The notes under the pieces: model-generated
Told to the model about the DNA's origin: nothing
Databases searched by the model: none
What the model saw: only the letters and a program-made list of their open reading frames with translations
Program-made: the position numbers and the translations under genes
Shown: piece by piece, positions 1-9,532 of the stretch
How positions within the stretch are numbered: the first letter of the stretch is position 1
How the letters are laid out: each line of letters opens with the position of its first letter
NCBI GenBank assembly: GCA_031268795.1
Contig: JAIRWT010000008.1
Coordinates: 200,619 to 264,618 of the forward strand
DNA: 64,000 nt
Direction: 5' to 3'
Origin: Puniceicoccales bacterium
GTDB taxonomy: Bacteria > Verrucomicrobiota > Verrucomicrobiia > Opitutales > JAIRLM01

Positions 1-965
1 GCTGGATCGCTGGAAATATCATCCGATAAGCTATCACTATAAAAATCTTCACTTTCCTCCGAGATAGAATCCTCTCTGCAAAGATATTGCAATGCCATAC
101 TTAATGCTGCCACGGATAAATCCGTTTCAGATGCGTCTCCCCATAGCCTTCGATCGTCCCTGTAATTTTGAATAAATGCCCCAATGCTCGTAGCCTGATA
201 TGGCTTCCCAAGTTTCCCGGCTGTATCTTCACCAACTAAAATTTTTCGCAGGTCGGCAATGCCAGATGTTGTAAGGCCAGAACATTGCGTTAGATTATCA
301 AGAAGTCCACGGGTAGAAAAAAAAGCCAACGCAACCGCGTCCATTTGTCGTTTTGTCCGCTGGCTGAGGTTAGCGGCAGCGACGTCGAGTTGCGACAAAT
401 CATTTTTTATACTTGCGAGTATTGACAGAATTGTGTTAACCTCCATTTGCTCCATATTCACAACTTCAATGTCATGCAAATGAAGTTCCATTGCTTTTTT
501 TTCGGAGCAGCTGCGTGCATATAATATAGCAGCTGCTCTGGCAGAGATGTCGCTGTAATACGGAGAATACTTATTTGTTCCCTGGATGAAAAACTTGTTG
601 CAATTCAGTTGACGGAGTGCGTACACTTGAACGAGTCTTCCCCATTTATCTTTTAGATAAAGCTCTACGCTGGAAGGAACTCGCGTGTCCGGATTCGTTA
701 CCTGCGTCAAAACATGTTTTCCGCCGGGACCCATGGTTCGAGAATAAAGAACAAATCCTGAAAAATTTCCAGCCGCATCCAATGTGAATTCGTAATTACT
801 TTTAGCGGCTTCAATTGAACTAAAAGATTCATCTATGCTATAGGCATCTCGATTAAATGTATCGTTAGTATCCATCATTGCGCAAAGGGCGGCGTAATCC
901 ACGGTGTTTTTCCCGGCGAAGATTTGATCAAAAACCTGCCGCAACGTGATAATTTGGATTGCCAT
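1..965 (-). CDS. Family B secreted-type protein, C-terminus cut by window edge
   Basis: An open frame runs from an ATG at 965 off the left edge (321 codons seen, no stop). An AAGGAG Shine-Dalgarno sits a few bases before the ATG. The product is a clear paralog of the upstream gene at 983-3556: both begin with the same block (I-TLRQ-FD-IF-GKN-VDYAAL) and share the helical segment around residues 165-200 with spaced Glu, Asn and Leu residues. The last residues visible are an acidic, Ser-rich stretch (EESEDFYSDSLSDD), comparable to the Asp/Ser tract of its paralog. It is the fifth gene of a minus-strand operon, 17 bases after the previous stop. Function unknown; a role as secreted protein is inference. 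Confidence 0.85.
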   Translation of the reverse strand, partial: MAIQIITLRQVFDQIFAGKNTVDYAALCAMMDTNDTFNRDAYSIDESFSSIEAAKSNYEFTLDAAGNFSGFVLYSRTMGPGGKHVLTQVTNPDTRVPSSVELYLKDKWGRLVQVYALRQLNCNKFFIQGTNKYSPYYSDISARAAAILYARSCSEKKAMELHLHDIEVVNMEQMEVNTILSILASIKNDLSQLDVAAANLSQRTKRQMDAVALAFFSTRGLLDNLTQCSGLTTSGIADLRKILVGEDTAGKLGKPYQATSIGAFIQNYRDDRRLWGDASETDLSVAALSMALQYLCREDSISEESEDFYSDSLSDDISSDP

Positions 966-982
966 ATAATTTTCTCCTTTTC

Positions 983-3556
983 CTAACGAATATTGTTGAT
1001 AGTCTCTGAGCTATACCTAGAGATCCCCTTTGATAAATTGGATGACATACTTAATGCTTGCTGCGATAGCTGCAAAGCTAATTGCATGGCGGTCGATTTC
1101 TGGGTTGTTTCATTATTGGTTTGATCCGTATGAACGCGCGCGGTGTCGGCCCACATGCTACAGTTCTCAGCGGACACTCTTAGATCATTGCTAACGGTTT
1201 CAACCGTCCCCTTAAGCCAATTCGCATATGCCCCAGTGCTAGACCCATTTCCATTTGGCACTGGCCAATAGTCCTGTCCGGGGACCATTGCGAGGTAAGC
1301 ACTTTTTGTGACTGTCGATATACTTTCCGACCCGGTATTCCCGTCATTGGGGGTAATATTTGAAATACCATGTCCGGCGAATTCTTTGACGTAAAAAAAC
1401 CTTGGTATCCCTCCCTCTGAATAAAGGGAAATTGAAAAACTTTCGTCACCCTCCAGTGCCGTGCGGAATGCGTCTGTAAATACTTTGCGTCCACTGGCAT
1501 CATTCCTGAAAAAGGAACTGTCTATGAAATACTTTCCGCCGTATGACCGCGAGAGAATTCCAGCGATGCCATTTTCAAAATCGTCCACGGATGTTGGCGG
1601 ATTTTTACCAAACCAACTCACGGAATACTCGGGCGAAAAGTTAGTGGCGTTGGCTGGTGCGCTGCCGCCAACATTTTGACCGCCGGAATCATAAATAGTT
1701 GCTAAGTTTTCGCAATTCCGTCCGGTATTAACGGCTGAAAATCCTCTAAAATAGACATCGCTTCCGCCCGAAGCCGCATTCAATAGCTCGCCATTTTTAA
1801 GACGAATCCGCGGGTCAAAAACCCAGTGATCTCCAAGCCCGATAACGCCTTTGAAGGTATTATTGCTTGAGTCAAAAGCTTTGACCCAATATGCTGATGA
1901 AAGTACATCTAAATTAATGTCATTTGAAATTGCGACACCTTCAGGTAGAAGGCGACTTGCTGGCCCGCTGCCAAAGAATGTGTCATAATGTCTGAGAAGC
2001 ACCTGTAATTGCGTCCATGCCCGGAATGAGTCGACAAGCCCAAGGGAATTGCCGCCGAGAAGCGTTGACGTAACGCTATGCGATACCATCTTCTGCAATC
2101 GACCGAATGTATCGCCGCAAACATGTCGCACGACGGCAGCCAAATCAACTGGCACACTTTCCGAATCTTGGATTGTGTCATCAAAATAAGTACTGGCAAA
2201 TTCCTCTAACATTTCATCGGTCAACGTGCCAGAATGGGCTGCCCGGAGAATGTTCCATCTATCAAAAATCTCATTCTTAGATATGGAAACTTCCGCACTC
2301 GCACTTCCGGCCACACGTAATGAGACCGTTGATGCATCTCCTAAAAAATTTAAAAAATTTGTCAGATGGTCCACTGGTTCTAGTCTGGATCCGGAATCAA
2401 AATCAGAATCAGGGTCCGAATCGTAATCGGAATCCAAATTAAAATCAGAGTCCGAATCGTAATCGGAACCAGGATTTAAGTCGACGGATGGGGCGCCTGA
2501 GAAAAATGCATTCGGCAGTACTCGCTCCACGCCGTTGCCGGTTGCAACCATTTCGTAATTATTTGCGATAATGTGCTCGAGTGTCACGTTGTGACCATAG
2601 GCAAACGCCTTGATAATATCGTCGGCCGTAATGACGATTTGTGTTGAATCCGTTTCCCGCGAATCGCTTTCCGGTGAAAAAACGCGTGACAAGCTATTGT
2701 ATACGGCAAATAGCTCCGAATTATTATCCTCTCCGCACGCAAATGCGCCCACAAGATCGCTTGCCGTCGCCGCATTTTGATCAATGAGTGTGAGTACGGA
2801 TATTTGATCGACTAGCGTGGTAATAGCTTTGCCTAACGCGAGACCTTTTAACGTGTTAACCAAGTCCGTATTGATTACCGTTCCGGAAGACGTTGTGTCT
2901 AGTAACCCTCGTTGGATAAAAAATACTATAATGGCGGCGTACAACGTGGATAGATGCCGCGCATCGACGCTCTCAACCCCCGTATCTCTTTCCCGCAAAT
3001 CGTTTTGGATAACAGAAACCAGGGAGGAAATGTAATTGAGTTCTTTCTGCTCGCGATTAACAGCTTCCATATCATTAATATATAGCTGCAACATTTTCTT
3101 TTGGAAGCAACACTTTGCATATAATATGGCGCAAATGCGTAGTGCCGTATTTATATATTGGCGTAAAAATCCCTGTGAGCCGGCGGCTCGAAATAGGCGT
3201 GGATCAAGTTTTTTCAATGAATGAATTTGCACATATTTATTGTTGGTATTATTCGCCTTGACAAAGAGTTCAATAGTGGATGAAATAAGTTCATCCGGTG
3301 TCCCTACGGCCGTAAATATTGCATTGCCGTCGGCGTCCGTTGTTTTATTAAAAATGACAAGATTTCCATTGGCATCAGCAAGATAATTACGCACAGCATC
3401 ACCGTGAGAGGCAATTGTAGGATCAAGTGTGTATGAACCATCATTGAAGCTATCTTCAATTTCTATCATGGCAATTAATGCGGCATAATCAACTGCGTTC
3501 TTGCCGGTAAAAATTCTATCAAAACTTTGTCGTAATGTAATAAGCTTAATTGGCAT
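983..3556 (-). CDS. Family B protein, 857 residues, Asp/Ser-rich tract
   Basis: This is a large hydrophilic protein that I do not recognise. Its N-terminal 300 residues match the downstream paralog at 1-965. Residues ~165-200 form a helix of the same type seen in the family A proteins of this operon (pattern Q..x..L..I...E..N). Residues ~360-390 are a low-complexity Asp/Ser tract (SDYDSDSD type) encoded by an imperfect tandem repeat of about 36 bases. The C-terminal ~45 residues are Gln/Ser/Asn-rich and helical. No signal peptide or membrane segment is visible. It starts 16 bases after the 127-residue gene ends. The operon context and the lack of a Sec signal would suit a type III secreted substrate, but this is inference. 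Confidence 0.85.
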   Translation of the reverse strand: MPIKLITLRQSFDRIFTGKNAVDYAALIAMIEIEDSFNDGSYTLDPTIASHGDAVRNYLADANGNLVIFNKTTDADGNAIFTAVGTPDELISSTIELFVKANNTNNKYVQIHSLKKLDPRLFRAAGSQGFLRQYINTALRICAILYAKCCFQKKMLQLYINDMEAVNREQKELNYISSLVSVIQNDLRERDTGVESVDARHLSTLYAAIIVFFIQRGLLDTTSSGTVINTDLVNTLKGLALGKAITTLVDQISVLTLIDQNAATASDLVGAFACGEDNNSELFAVYNSLSRVFSPESDSRETDSTQIVITADDIIKAFAYGHNVTLEHIIANNYEMVATGNGVERVLPNAFFSGAPSVDLNPGSDYDSDSDFNLDSDYDSDPDSDFDSGSRLEPVDHLTNFLNFLGDASTVSLRVAGSASAEVSISKNEIFDRWNILRAAHSGTLTDEMLEEFASTYFDDTIQDSESVPVDLAAVVRHVCGDTFGRLQKMVSHSVTSTLLGGNSLGLVDSFRAWTQLQVLLRHYDTFFGSGPASRLLPEGVAISNDINLDVLSSAYWVKAFDSSNNTFKGVIGLGDHWVFDPRIRLKNGELLNAASGGSDVYFRGFSAVNTGRNCENLATIYDSGGQNVGGSAPANATNFSPEYSVSWFGKNPPTSVDDFENGIAGILSRSYGGKYFIDSSFFRNDASGRKVFTDAFRTALEGDESFSISLYSEGGIPRFFYVKEFAGHGISNITPNDGNTGSESISTVTKSAYLAMVPGQDYWPVPNGNGSSTGAYANWLKGTVETVSNDLRVSAENCSMWADTARVHTDQTNNETTQKSTAMQLALQLSQQALSMSSNLSKGISRYSSETINNIR

Positions 3557-3572
3557 GATCTTTGCTCCGAAA

Positions 3573-3956
3573 TTACCCCATGCGCACTTTTTTGACGCGC
3601 TTCTTTCCGTTCACTTGCGAATTTTTGATGGAATTGTGGCCTTTTCGATCCTCTTGCATCACTTCATTAAACGTTTCGGGCAAATTTGCCTCATTTACTA
3701 CCATCGGATTCATTACGCGATATCGCTGGTAGCGTGTTTCATATTCTTTTTCCATTTTGGAAATAGCTTCCAGCGCCTGACGTTTCCCCTCGGGCGTGAT
3801 ATGCGGCGAATTTAAAAAAATATTTTCTCCGGAATCCAAATCGGCGCCCAGAGACTTCCAAAAATCACGCATTTTTTGGATGGTCTCCTTGGCCTCGGCA
3901 ATAATCCGCTCGTTTTTTTCAATCTGTTTTTTTACCTGCTCCGAAAATGCTTCCAT
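3573..3956 (-). CDS. Small helical, charged protein (127 residues)
   Basis: This is a short, highly charged, mostly alpha-helical protein. Residues 1-45 read as a coiled coil, with a second helix around 65-85, and the C-terminus is strongly basic (GKKRVKKVRMG). It lies between the family A pair and the family B pair, 10 bases after the stop at 3967 and 16 bases before the next start, so it is almost certainly co-transcribed with them. The size and position would suit an accessory or chaperone-like partner, but it does not carry the CesT pattern seen at 39294-39737. I do not recognise the family. Confidence 0.75.
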   Translation of the reverse strand: MEAFSEQVKKQIEKNERIIAEAKETIQKMRDFWKSLGADLDSGENIFLNSPHITPEGKRQALEAISKMEKEYETRYQRYRVMNPMVVNEANLPETFNEVMQEDRKGHNSIKNSQVNGKKRVKKVRMG

Positions 3957-3966
3957 AAATTCTCCC

Positions 3967-5373
3967 TTATAAACGTATAAATTTCGCCGCCTGACACAAC
4001 TGTTGTCCGGCGTTGCTAATTATGCCCGTGGCCGTTGAAAAATTCTCCTGCACGTCCTGATTTGCTTGGGATATGCAAGTTGTTGCCGGTTGCAACATGT
4101 TGTTCGTATATTCAATTTTCTGGCGCACATCATCCATGAATTTGCGCACGTCCCATATGCGAACAAGACTTTCTTTGCCGTCTTTAATAATTGTTTCAAT
4201 GGTATCGCCAGTTTGCAGCATGAATGGAACAAGTGGAATGGAAAAATCATTTCGCTCATCATTATTGTAGCCACTATCGCGAGACCCTCCAAACTTTTCG
4301 TGTTCCGCAATGAGGTTGCCAATGCGCCAAGTGCCATTTCCATTATCAATCGTATCATAGCACTGCGAGTTTTCACCGCCGAGCAGTAGGCGATTTGCCG
4401 AATTGATGTTGAAGTGTACTTTTTTATTCTCGAGACTAAGGATCCTAGCCGTTTCTACCGCACTCGGGTATACGTGAGACGCGTTCCCTCCGCTTATCTG
4501 TCCTAGTGCTTCACCCTGATCATTTACGCTCCAGTTATTGGTAGTAAGCGCCGCATTATGCCTAGAGTATTGATGCGACTTAATCGCATTTTCGTTGCTC
4601 GAATATTCCAGCCAGAAAGCGAGCCAATCTTTGCCGTCAGTTAGATCAATTCGTAGCAAAATGGGTCGAAATTTTATACCCATTTTTATAACATGGGCCA
4701 ACTCTATGAATCCATGGGCCGTCAACCGCTCCCATAGCTTTTGCTCGGGGTACACCGTCGTAACGGCATATTTATTCCCGAGGTCAGTAAAGCCTGAAAG
4801 TAGCAAATTTAAATCCGAATAAAGACGATTTAAGTCCGCAACTTTAGCATTTATCATTTCCGCTTCACGGATGTAGTCAGCCATCTTTGCCAATTGGGTC
4901 TTAGTGTTTTGGAACGCCACGGCCATGGTCGTGGCAATGACGCCCATGGCCCTTTTTGCATAAGATACAGGTTTGAAAAACTGTGATCGGTGTATGTAAA
5001 AAGTTTCTAATATGCTTCCGTCAGTATCCTTATATCGCACCTGAAAAAAATCACCATCGGAATCATAAACATATCCGGCTCCAGATTTAGCCCGATATGC
5101 GCATGGATGGCTCGTGTCAGACTCTGCTGGATCCTGATTGCAAGCGAACTCATATCTATCAGGGGGGTATGCTTCGGTAAATAAATCATCAAGAAACGTT
5201 GCCCTCGACTTTGTGCCCCCATTATGTTTGTAAAGGCGATAGTAAAAGTCCCTTTCGGCAGTAAACAAACCCCAGTATATGGAATCAGCCTTAAACTCTT
5301 CGATCGAAACTACCACAGAGCCGAATTTATCGTCGTTCACAGCGGAGTCAAAGTTTTTTTGAGAGACTGACAA
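3967..5373 (-). CDS. Family A protein, 468 residues
   Basis: It is a paralog of the upstream gene 5374-6642 and of 58292-59656. The shared parts are an N-terminal domain with a DG-F-x-V/I pattern, a conserved passage (F-P-x-x-A-x-RMG, then AFQNT..Q.AK, ~residues 135-165) running into a helix with IREAE-x-IN, and a C-terminal helix (residues ~425-455) with spaced Asn, Gln and Thr ending near FSTATG. The frame opens with TTG directly after the TAA stop of the upstream gene (no spacing), so translation is probably coupled. No signal peptide or transmembrane helix is seen. Function unknown; I infer a secreted, possibly T3S tip- or translocator-like protein from the helix-rich ends only. Confidence 0.8.
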   Translation of the reverse strand: MSVSQKNFDSAVNDDKFGSVVVSIEEFKADSIYWGLFTAERDFYYRLYKHNGGTKSRATFLDDLFTEAYPPDRYEFACNQDPAESDTSHPCAYRAKSGAGYVYDSDGDFFQVRYKDTDGSILETFYIHRSQFFKPVSYAKRAMGVIATTMAVAFQNTKTQLAKMADYIREAEMINAKVADLNRLYSDLNLLLSGFTDLGNKYAVTTVYPEQKLWERLTAHGFIELAHVIKMGIKFRPILLRIDLTDGKDWLAFWLEYSSNENAIKSHQYSRHNAALTTNNWSVNDQGEALGQISGGNASHVYPSAVETARILSLENKKVHFNINSANRLLLGGENSQCYDTIDNGNGTWRIGNLIAEHEKFGGSRDSGYNNDERNDFSIPLVPFMLQTGDTIETIIKDGKESLVRIWDVRKFMDDVRQKIEYTNNMLQPATTCISQANQDVQENFSTATGIISNAGQQLCQAAKFIRL

Positions 5374-6642
5374 TTATCGTGCATTTGCCGCCGTTCGCCG
5401 CCTACCCTCGCCGGAGGCTTCAACGGCCGCCGTCGCGACACTAAAACTTTGCTCCAGGTCATTATTTACGGCAGCTATCAGCGTGGTAAGCCCCTGAAGG
5501 TGATTGTTGTCATGATCAATGCTCGCTCGCATCGTATCGCGGAGCGCCTGGGCCTCTTCAAAAGTGATATAACCATCTTTGCCGCTTGTTACAATTTCCG
5601 CCAAGCCTTTAATATCGGCTCCGCAAAAATAAGGCTTAACATTTTTTTTACATTTGCCGACCCCGTTTTCCAGTATTTCATATGCCTTATCAACGGTATT
5701 GTTATCCCCTCCCCCGCAAACAGGTTCGTAAGCAATTTTGCCTTCGTCGGTAAAAACGCAGCGATAGTAAATGGCGGCGGCGGATCCGCCATACCAGTGA
5801 TGGTGATGACGAGTATCAAAAACGTCCGAATCGTTGCCAGTTCCAGATTTATTCGAATTCTTGCCCACAAACGCGCCTTCCGTGGCCTTAAGCTTATTCG
5901 TATACTCCCCTAGGTCATAATTAGGTTGGACATTCGTTTTATCGGATCGGTCGTAGTAAATGCGTGTCTCGTGGACTACATTTTTAAATGGTTTCCCATC
6001 ACTTCCCACATCTATGAAAAAAAACTCCCATTTGTAACCCTGCCACCACAAGTCAGGCTGTATCACACGGGCATATAATTGCGGTAAGCTGCGCGTATGA
6101 AGGGCCGCAATGGGAGACGGAACTTTTAATTTTTCCAAAATTTCCATTTGCCCATTGGCGAATGGCACTACCATCCGCCTGTTAGCAGGGTCATAGGAAG
6201 TGCACAAGGAGGAAATATCATTAAAAAAATTCCTGAGGCGCTCAATGGTGGCATTAATTTTTTCCGCCTCGCGGATGAATCCCCTTAACTTTGCTATTTG
6301 CCGGTTTGTGTTCTGGAAGGCAACTGCCAATACTTGCGCCGTTATCCCCATCCTCTTTTGCGCCGCATGCGTGGGCCGAAATACTTGTGTATAGTGGAAA
6401 AATATCTCCTCCCCGTCGGGAGAAATGGCTTTGACGAAATCGCCATCCCCATACGTGGTACGCACGTAGGATCCATCGATCGTTACCCTATAATAATACA
6501 TTGTACCGTCCGGAGCGGCATCGAAGCGATCCATTGAATATACCGGGTGTAGCAGCACCGTTTTCCCGCCAAGTAATTGATAATAAACGCTTACCACCGC
6601 GAATTCATTAAATTTTCTTGGTAAAATTGTCCCATTTTCCAT
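5374..6642 (-). CDS. Family A protein, 422 residues, first gene of operon
   Basis: This is the first gene of the minus-strand operon. The family A layout is: an N-terminal domain (residues 15-100) with YYR..IDGSY and DGEEIFFHY, a passage at 95-115 (KRMG..AQVLAVAFQNT), a helix at 115-145 (IREAEKIN), a variable middle with HHHH at 279-282, and a C-terminal helical part (345-422) with GYITFEEA and NDLEQSFSVAT. The C-terminal pattern recurs in 58292-59656 (GYFSQKEA, QDLQQIFAVAT). A degenerate EF-hand-like string is present, but the first two calcium ligands are missing. Upstream of the ATG is AT-rich DNA with no Shine-Dalgarno. Function not recognised. Confidence 0.82.
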   Translation of the reverse strand: MENGTILPRKFNEFAVVSVYYQLLGGKTVLLHPVYSMDRFDAAPDGTMYYYRVTIDGSYVRTTYGDGDFVKAISPDGEEIFFHYTQVFRPTHAAQKRMGITAQVLAVAFQNTNRQIAKLRGFIREAEKINATIERLRNFFNDISSLCTSYDPANRRMVVPFANGQMEILEKLKVPSPIAALHTRSLPQLYARVIQPDLWWQGYKWEFFFIDVGSDGKPFKNVVHETRIYYDRSDKTNVQPNYDLGEYTNKLKATEGAFVGKNSNKSGTGNDSDVFDTRHHHHWYGGSAAAIYYRCVFTDEGKIAYEPVCGGGDNNTVDKAYEILENGVGKCKKNVKPYFCGADIKGLAEIVTSGKDGYITFEEAQALRDTMRASIDHDNNHLQGLTTLIAAVNNDLEQSFSVATAAVEASGEGRRRTAANAR

Positions 6643-6872
6643 ATTCTATAAAATTAAAACATGGATATGATCAAGCGGGCCGACGGAAAGGTCAAAATTT
6701 TGAATGTCGAATTTTTGTAAAATTAAAATTCAAAGTCCGTAAATCCTCACACTCATCGCTCGAAGTGGCGAAGATCATTGGTCGTACCATACTTTTATTG
6801 CTCTTCTGTGGCGATTTATTCTCCTTTGAAGCATATTTGCGTCAGCTCCGCCGGACTCGCCGCGCATATGTG

Positions 6873-7493
6873 CTATTTTCCAAAAAATGCAGTAGTTATC
6901 CCACCAAAACAAATAAGAAATCCAACGGACACCGCGTAAACGCCAGTAATTTTTCGAGCCACATCTAGCGCAAATTTTCCAATATACCGCGCACCGAGCA
7001 AGGCTGCACAGACGATGGCGAAAAACATTGCAAATGTAATGGCGATGGCAAAACTCAAAAATAATTTTTCGACAAATGTCGCACTCTCTGCACAACGCAT
7101 TAGAACAACGGAGATCATTCCGGGTCCCGCAAGGAAAGGGACGGCCAATGGCGTAATTGCCAAGCCCAAACATGTGGCATCGCCAGTTGGTTTGCGCTGA
7201 TCTGGTGAAGCTTTTTCCTCCGTTGGTACGTCAAACATAAGCCCAAGGCTTACAATTATCAGATAAGTGCCGCTCGCAATTTTGAATGCTGCAATGGAAA
7301 AGCCAAAAAATTCGAGAACATAGCCCCCGAATAATGCAAAAGCCGCAAGAATCGCCGCCGCAACAACACACGCAAGAAAGCTAACACTTATGCGCTCCGC
7401 CAGAGGCCGTCCCGGCGTTAGCGCAAGAATGACTGGGATAAAGCATCCTGGGGCCGTTAAGATCAAAAGCTGCCCTACTATCTGCCAGAACAT
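6873..7493 (-). CDS. marC: MarC-family inner membrane protein
   Basis: This is a 206-residue polytopic membrane protein with six predicted hydrophobic segments. It carries the family's hallmarks: an N-terminal TAPGCFIPVILAL (usually N-P-x-G-x-x-P), then GYVLEFFGFSIAAFKIASG and a central LAVPFLAGPGMISVV. MarC/UPF0056 proteins sit in the cytoplasmic membrane and their transport role is unsettled, so the name describes the family only. It begins 12 bases after the unknown gene 7506-8444 and probably belongs to the frr-amidase gene run. Length is normal for the family. Confidence 0.85.
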   Translation of the reverse strand: MFWQIVGQLLILTAPGCFIPVILALTPGRPLAERISVSFLACVVAAAILAAFALFGGYVLEFFGFSIAAFKIASGTYLIIVSLGLMFDVPTEEKASPDQRKPTGDATCLGLAITPLAVPFLAGPGMISVVLMRCAESATFVEKLFLSFAIAITFAMFFAIVCAALLGARYIGKFALDVARKITGVYAVSVGFLICFGGITTAFFGK

Positions 7494-7505
7494 ATGAGGT
7501 ATCCT

Positions 7506-8444
7506 CTACCCGTCCGGATTCTTCTGTAAAGAATTTTCCGCGGGAGGGAAAACGGCTGCTTTTGTGGAAAAAAGTGGTTCAAATTTTGCGTAATTTTCCA
7601 TCGTTATCATCGCCTGATGTTCAAAGCAATCCTGCGTCGAAGGGAGGCACCAGATGGCAAAAGCGGCTAAAATTTTCGCCAATAACGGCGGGTACAGTTC
7701 CCGTTTTTTTGACAGAAAAAGCGCATAGATGGCAAATTTGCACAATGCATCCGCGTCGTAGGCCAACGCCTTTTCCGCTCGCACCGTTTCGTCCGCCGGC
7801 ATTTGCTCAATTTCTTCGATTTTGCTTGCCCCCAAAATGGCCGATTCGACTAAAAATTCCTCGCCGAGCGCTGGAATAATCATTTCATCGGCCATGAAAT
7901 CGTGCATCATGTGGCAAAATTGCGCTAAAACATCCGCGGTACGACGCAGCGTTTCAAATCCAGTGCTTCGCAACGTCAATCCGGTCTCGACAACCTCTAA
8001 TTCTGGAATGTTCATCACTTGTAGGGGGCGGGAAAATTTTTCCCAATCGTCGGGATTTATTTTATATTCTCCAGGTTGCTTGCCTGGAAATAGTTTTTCC
8101 CGTAGGAAAACTAGCCGAATAAGTTGCCTTTGGCATCGGATTAGTCCATTGTCTTTGCGTGCAAGAGCCGCCAGTATGCCGAGGAAGACAAGTGGAGTAC
8201 AAAAAAAATCAATTTGTGAAAAATTTTCTTTCCCTTGGACTTCAATCCATTTAACTAACCTTGCATGGCCAGGTTGAGGCAAAGAAAACGAGCTTCGGCG
8301 TCCCCTTCGGAGTACGCGTTGGGAAATTCGTTTGATTAGTGTTTGGACGCATCGAGGATTCCGTAAGGTGTTTTCGGTGATAATAATCGGAGAAAAAGGG
8401 GTGGCGTGCATGTTGCGTCCGGCAATTGTTTGCTTATCGCCCAT
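7506..8444 (-). CDS. Hypothetical protein, 312 residues
   Basis: I do not recognise this protein. It is soluble-looking, with a basic N-terminal 60 residues (RRGRRSSF), a helix-rich middle and a Leu/Ala-rich helix near residues 235-270. There is no obvious signal peptide and no motif I can assign. It sits between the amidase (82 bases upstream) and marC (12 bases downstream) on the same strand. The ATG at 8444 has no strong Shine-Dalgarno; an internal Met at residue 12 is an alternative start. Confidence 0.7.
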   Translation of the reverse strand: MGDKQTIAGRNMHATPFSPIIITENTLRNPRCVQTLIKRISQRVLRRGRRSSFSLPQPGHARLVKWIEVQGKENFSQIDFFCTPLVFLGILAALARKDNGLIRCQRQLIRLVFLREKLFPGKQPGEYKINPDDWEKFSRPLQVMNIPELEVVETGLTLRSTGFETLRRTADVLAQFCHMMHDFMADEMIIPALGEEFLVESAILGASKIEEIEQMPADETVRAEKALAYDADALCKFAIYALFLSKKRELYPPLLAKILAAFAIWCLPSTQDCFEHQAMITMENYAKFEPLFSTKAAVFPPAENSLQKNPDG

Positions 8445-8526
8445 GTTAACATAATGACGGAGGCAGCCAAAATAGTCAATTGTTTTCCTTCTTGCAAGGC
8501 CAAGGGTGGTTTTTTGCGATTAATTT

Positions 8527-9483
8527 TTAGTGTTTTATCCCGGAGGCATAATTTGTGATTCCGTCACAAATGGCAGAAGCAATTGCCTGCCTGTAATCCG
8601 CCCTGGCAATTAGCGCCCCCTCCGTGGGGTTAGTAATAAACCCACATTCAACTAGAACAGCCGGGCAATGCGCGCCCTCGAGCACACAAAATCTACCACG
8701 ACGCACCCCACGATCGCGAACTCCCTTTAGCTGTATCAGTCTCCCCTCAATGCTGTGGGCAAGCAATAGGTTATGATCGTCGAATTTATTATTCGGGTAA
8801 AAGACGCCATCCTGCGTCCGAAGCGGCGAAGATAGCCGTGCGGTTGCGGTGGTGCCTTGCCGTGGTATAATATAAGTTTCAATACCTTGAGCGCTTGAGT
8901 TTTCGGAGGCATTAAAATGAATGCTGACCAGCAAATCCGCTTTCCCGCAATTGGCTATGGAAGATCGCTTTTCCAGCGGAACAAATCGATCTCCATCCCT
9001 GGTCATGAGCACCTTAAAACCCTTGTTTTGCAGTAATTTACACAATCGCTGGGCTACATCGAGGTTAAGAAATTTTTCCGATAAATTGAGAGCCAATTGA
9101 TTGGCGCCGGCATCGCGCCCGCCGTGGCCCGCATCGACGCAGATGCACCGGACCTCCAGGGACTTGCGTCCGCTAACCAATGGCTCTAGAACATATTTCC
9201 AATCGTCTACAGTAACCGTTAAGCCCCTTTTGGAGCGCTCCGTAGCCCCATGCCCATAAACGCAGACCCCGTTGACGAGATAGTGCGATTTATCCAAGAA
9301 GCATGAAATTGAATAGCCCGATCCCGCCATGGTTGCGGCCCTATCGCCATCCTCACGAAATGCCATCCCGTGGCGCTCGGCAAGGGTCTTTAATGCAATT
9401 CGTTCGGGCGCATGGGAGGCACTTGCACTATGTGAAAGGATGGATAAAACACCGGCAACAAGGACGAGTCTCGCCAACCTCAT
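8527..9483 (-). CDS. N-acetylmuramoyl-L-alanine amidase (Amidase_3)
   Basis: This is a zinc amidase that cuts the bond between MurNAc and L-alanine in peptidoglycan, acting in the periplasm. Residues 1-23 form a signal peptide (LVLVAGVLSILSHSASASHA). The Amidase_3 domain fills residues ~108-312, with the zinc-site elements VDAGHGG, NLSEKFLNLD and VSIHFNAS and the catalytic Glu in VECGFITN. The region before it (25-105) is a short domain without clear SPOR or LysM features. It lies 49 bases after frr on the same strand. An AmiA/B/C-like role in cell separation or recycling is inferred from the family. Confidence 0.93.
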   Translation of the reverse strand: MRLARLVLVAGVLSILSHSASASHAPERIALKTLAERHGMAFREDGDRAATMAGSGYSISCFLDKSHYLVNGVCVYGHGATERSKRGLTVTVDDWKYVLEPLVSGRKSLEVRCICVDAGHGGRDAGANQLALNLSEKFLNLDVAQRLCKLLQNKGFKVLMTRDGDRFVPLEKRSSIANCGKADLLVSIHFNASENSSAQGIETYIIPRQGTTATARLSSPLRTQDGVFYPNNKFDDHNLLLAHSIEGRLIQLKGVRDRGVRRGRFCVLEGAHCPAVLVECGFITNPTEGALIARADYRQAIASAICDGITNYASGIKH

Positions 9484-9532
9484 CGAATCATCCTAAGTAC
9501 ACACCTTGCGATCACAAGGCATAAAATTTCAC

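Noticed and set aside
5560-5600. EF-hand-like string in the 422-residue family A protein
   Set aside because: Loop positions 1 and 3 are Thr and Gly, and the paralogs keep only the GY....EA part, so calcium binding is not supported.
6618-6968. 116-codon plus-strand frame across the marC/family A intergenic region
   Set aside because: Half of it is antisense to marC, the rest is basic and AT-driven; no ribosome site and no protein-like pattern.
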